NCBI GenBank assembly: GCA_030613795.1
Contig: JAUWLG010000078.1
Location: forward strand, 1-6,545
Origin: Helicobacteraceae bacterium
Lineage (GTDB): Bacteria > Campylobacterota > Campylobacteria > Campylobacterales > Sulfurimonadaceae
Direction of reading: 5' to 3'
DNA length: 6,545 nt
Shown: in pieces, positions 6,377 through 6,545 of the stretch
How positions within the stretch are numbered: the first letter of the stretch is position 1
Layout: the number at the start of each line of letters is the position of its first letter
Translations under genes and position numbers: made by a program
Notes under the pieces: generated by a model
What the model was told of the DNA's origin: nothing
What the model saw: only the letters and a program-made list of their open reading frames with translations
The model's database searches: none

Positions 6377-6399
6377 TTATACTTAGCTTCGAAGTATAA
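6377..6399. repeat. 8-bp inverted repeat in the AT-rich spacer
   Basis: TTATACTT (6377-6384) and AAGTATAA (6392-6399) are perfect inverted arms around a 7-nt spacer. The inner bases also contain the palindrome CTTCGAAG (6387-6394). No U-run follows, so a terminator is unlikely. A regulator binding site about 90 nt upstream of the gene at 6487 is possible. Confidence 0.35.
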
Positions 6400-6463
6400 C
6401 TATAAGAAATTATTATTATTAATTACAGTAAAGCATAATACAAACATAAATAATGTAAAATTG

Positions 6464-6469
6464 TATGAT
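6464..6469 (+). promoter_or_regulatory. Possible -10 box for the gene at 6487
   Basis: TATGAT follows a long AT-rich run without a clear -35, as in many Campylobacterota promoters. Transcription from it would begin at about 6476, leaving a very short leader that starts at the ribosome site. Other -10-like hexamers (for example CATAAT at 6434-6439) compete. Confidence 0.3.
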
Positions 6470-6476
6470 AAAGTTT

Positions 6477-6481
6477 AGGGG
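6477..6481 (+). promoter_or_regulatory. Ribosome binding site supporting a TTG start
   Basis: AGGGG lies 5 nt before the TTG at 6487. There is no ATG or GTG in this frame before the window ends, so this motif is the main support for the TTG start. Confidence 0.5.
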
Positions 6482-6486
6482 TAATT

Positions 6487-6545
6487 TTGTTTAAATTAAT
6501 TGTTTTTCAACTCTTCTTTTTCGTTAGCCTATTTGCTCAAGATTG
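6487..6545 (+). CDS. N-terminus of a secreted or membrane-anchored protein (3' partial)
   Basis: From the TTG at 6487 the frame stays open to the window edge and encodes MFKLIVFQLFFFVSLFAQD. This is a typical signal peptide: a Lys at residue 3, a hydrophobic Phe/Leu/Val core, and a likely cleavage after Phe-Ala or Ala-Gln. A ribosome site (AGGGG) sits 5 nt upstream. Only about 19 codons are visible, so the mature product cannot be named. It is separated from the c-di-GMP operon by 380 nt with its own candidate promoter, so it is probably a separate transcription unit. The gene is AT-rich, unlike the operon. Confidence 0.55.
   Translation, partial: MFKLIVFQLFFFVSLFAQD

Larger units (their letters stand above)
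6107..6486. other. Non-coding stretch made of gene relics and an AT-rich control region
   Basis: No intact gene lies here. From left to right it holds about 30 nt with no recognised content, an exonuclease relic on the + strand (6141-6200), the 5' end of a DUF808-type gene on the - strand (6257-6189), about 120 nt without recognisable features, an 8-bp inverted repeat (6377-6399), and an AT-rich run leading to a start at 6487. I see no convincing GC-rich hairpin plus U-run terminator for the operon ending at 6106. Confidence 0.6.

Overview
The window reads as a chromosomal segment from a Campylobacterota bacterium (Sulfurimonas/Sulfuricurvum/Arcobacter-like). This rests on protein style, not on a search: an RhlE-type helicase tail next to a small DEDDh exonuclease, a TonB receptor / YfiR-like / GGDEF-EAL trio of the kind I associate with that phylum, and AT-rich spacers. 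All intact genes lie on the + strand.

Left part (1-720): the basic C-terminal tail of an RhlE-type DEAD-box RNA helicase, followed 3 nt later by a complete DnaQ-like exonuclease. The spacer 721-980 carries a degenerate minus-strand remnant of the 3' end of rlmF (23S rRNA m6A1618 methyltransferase) and then the promoter and ribosome site of the next operon.

Centre (981-6106): four overlapping genes form one translationally coupled operon. In order they are an autoinducer-synthase/FeeM-like N-acyltransferase, a TonB-dependent outer-membrane receptor, a periplasmic YfiR-like protein, and an inner-membrane sensor with HAMP, GGDEF and EAL domains. The last two resemble YfiR-YfiN, the periplasmic repressor and membrane diguanylate cyclase of the YfiBNR system. 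Here the OmpA-like YfiB is absent, a TonB receptor takes the outer-membrane position, and an EAL domain is added. The gene order suggests a pathway from the outer membrane through the periplasm to c-di-GMP, with an acyltransferase that may make or modify the molecule sensed. This linkage is inference and is the most interesting content of the window.

Right part (6107-6545): a non-coding stretch that is a mosaic of gene relics. A 60-nt piece of a second exonuclease gene (+ strand) is joined head-on to the 5' end of a DUF808/YedI-type gene (- strand). An AT-rich stretch with an 8-bp inverted repeat follows, and then the TTG-started beginning of a secreted protein cut off by the window end. Relics on both sides of the operon mark this locus as a site of past rearrangement or insertion.
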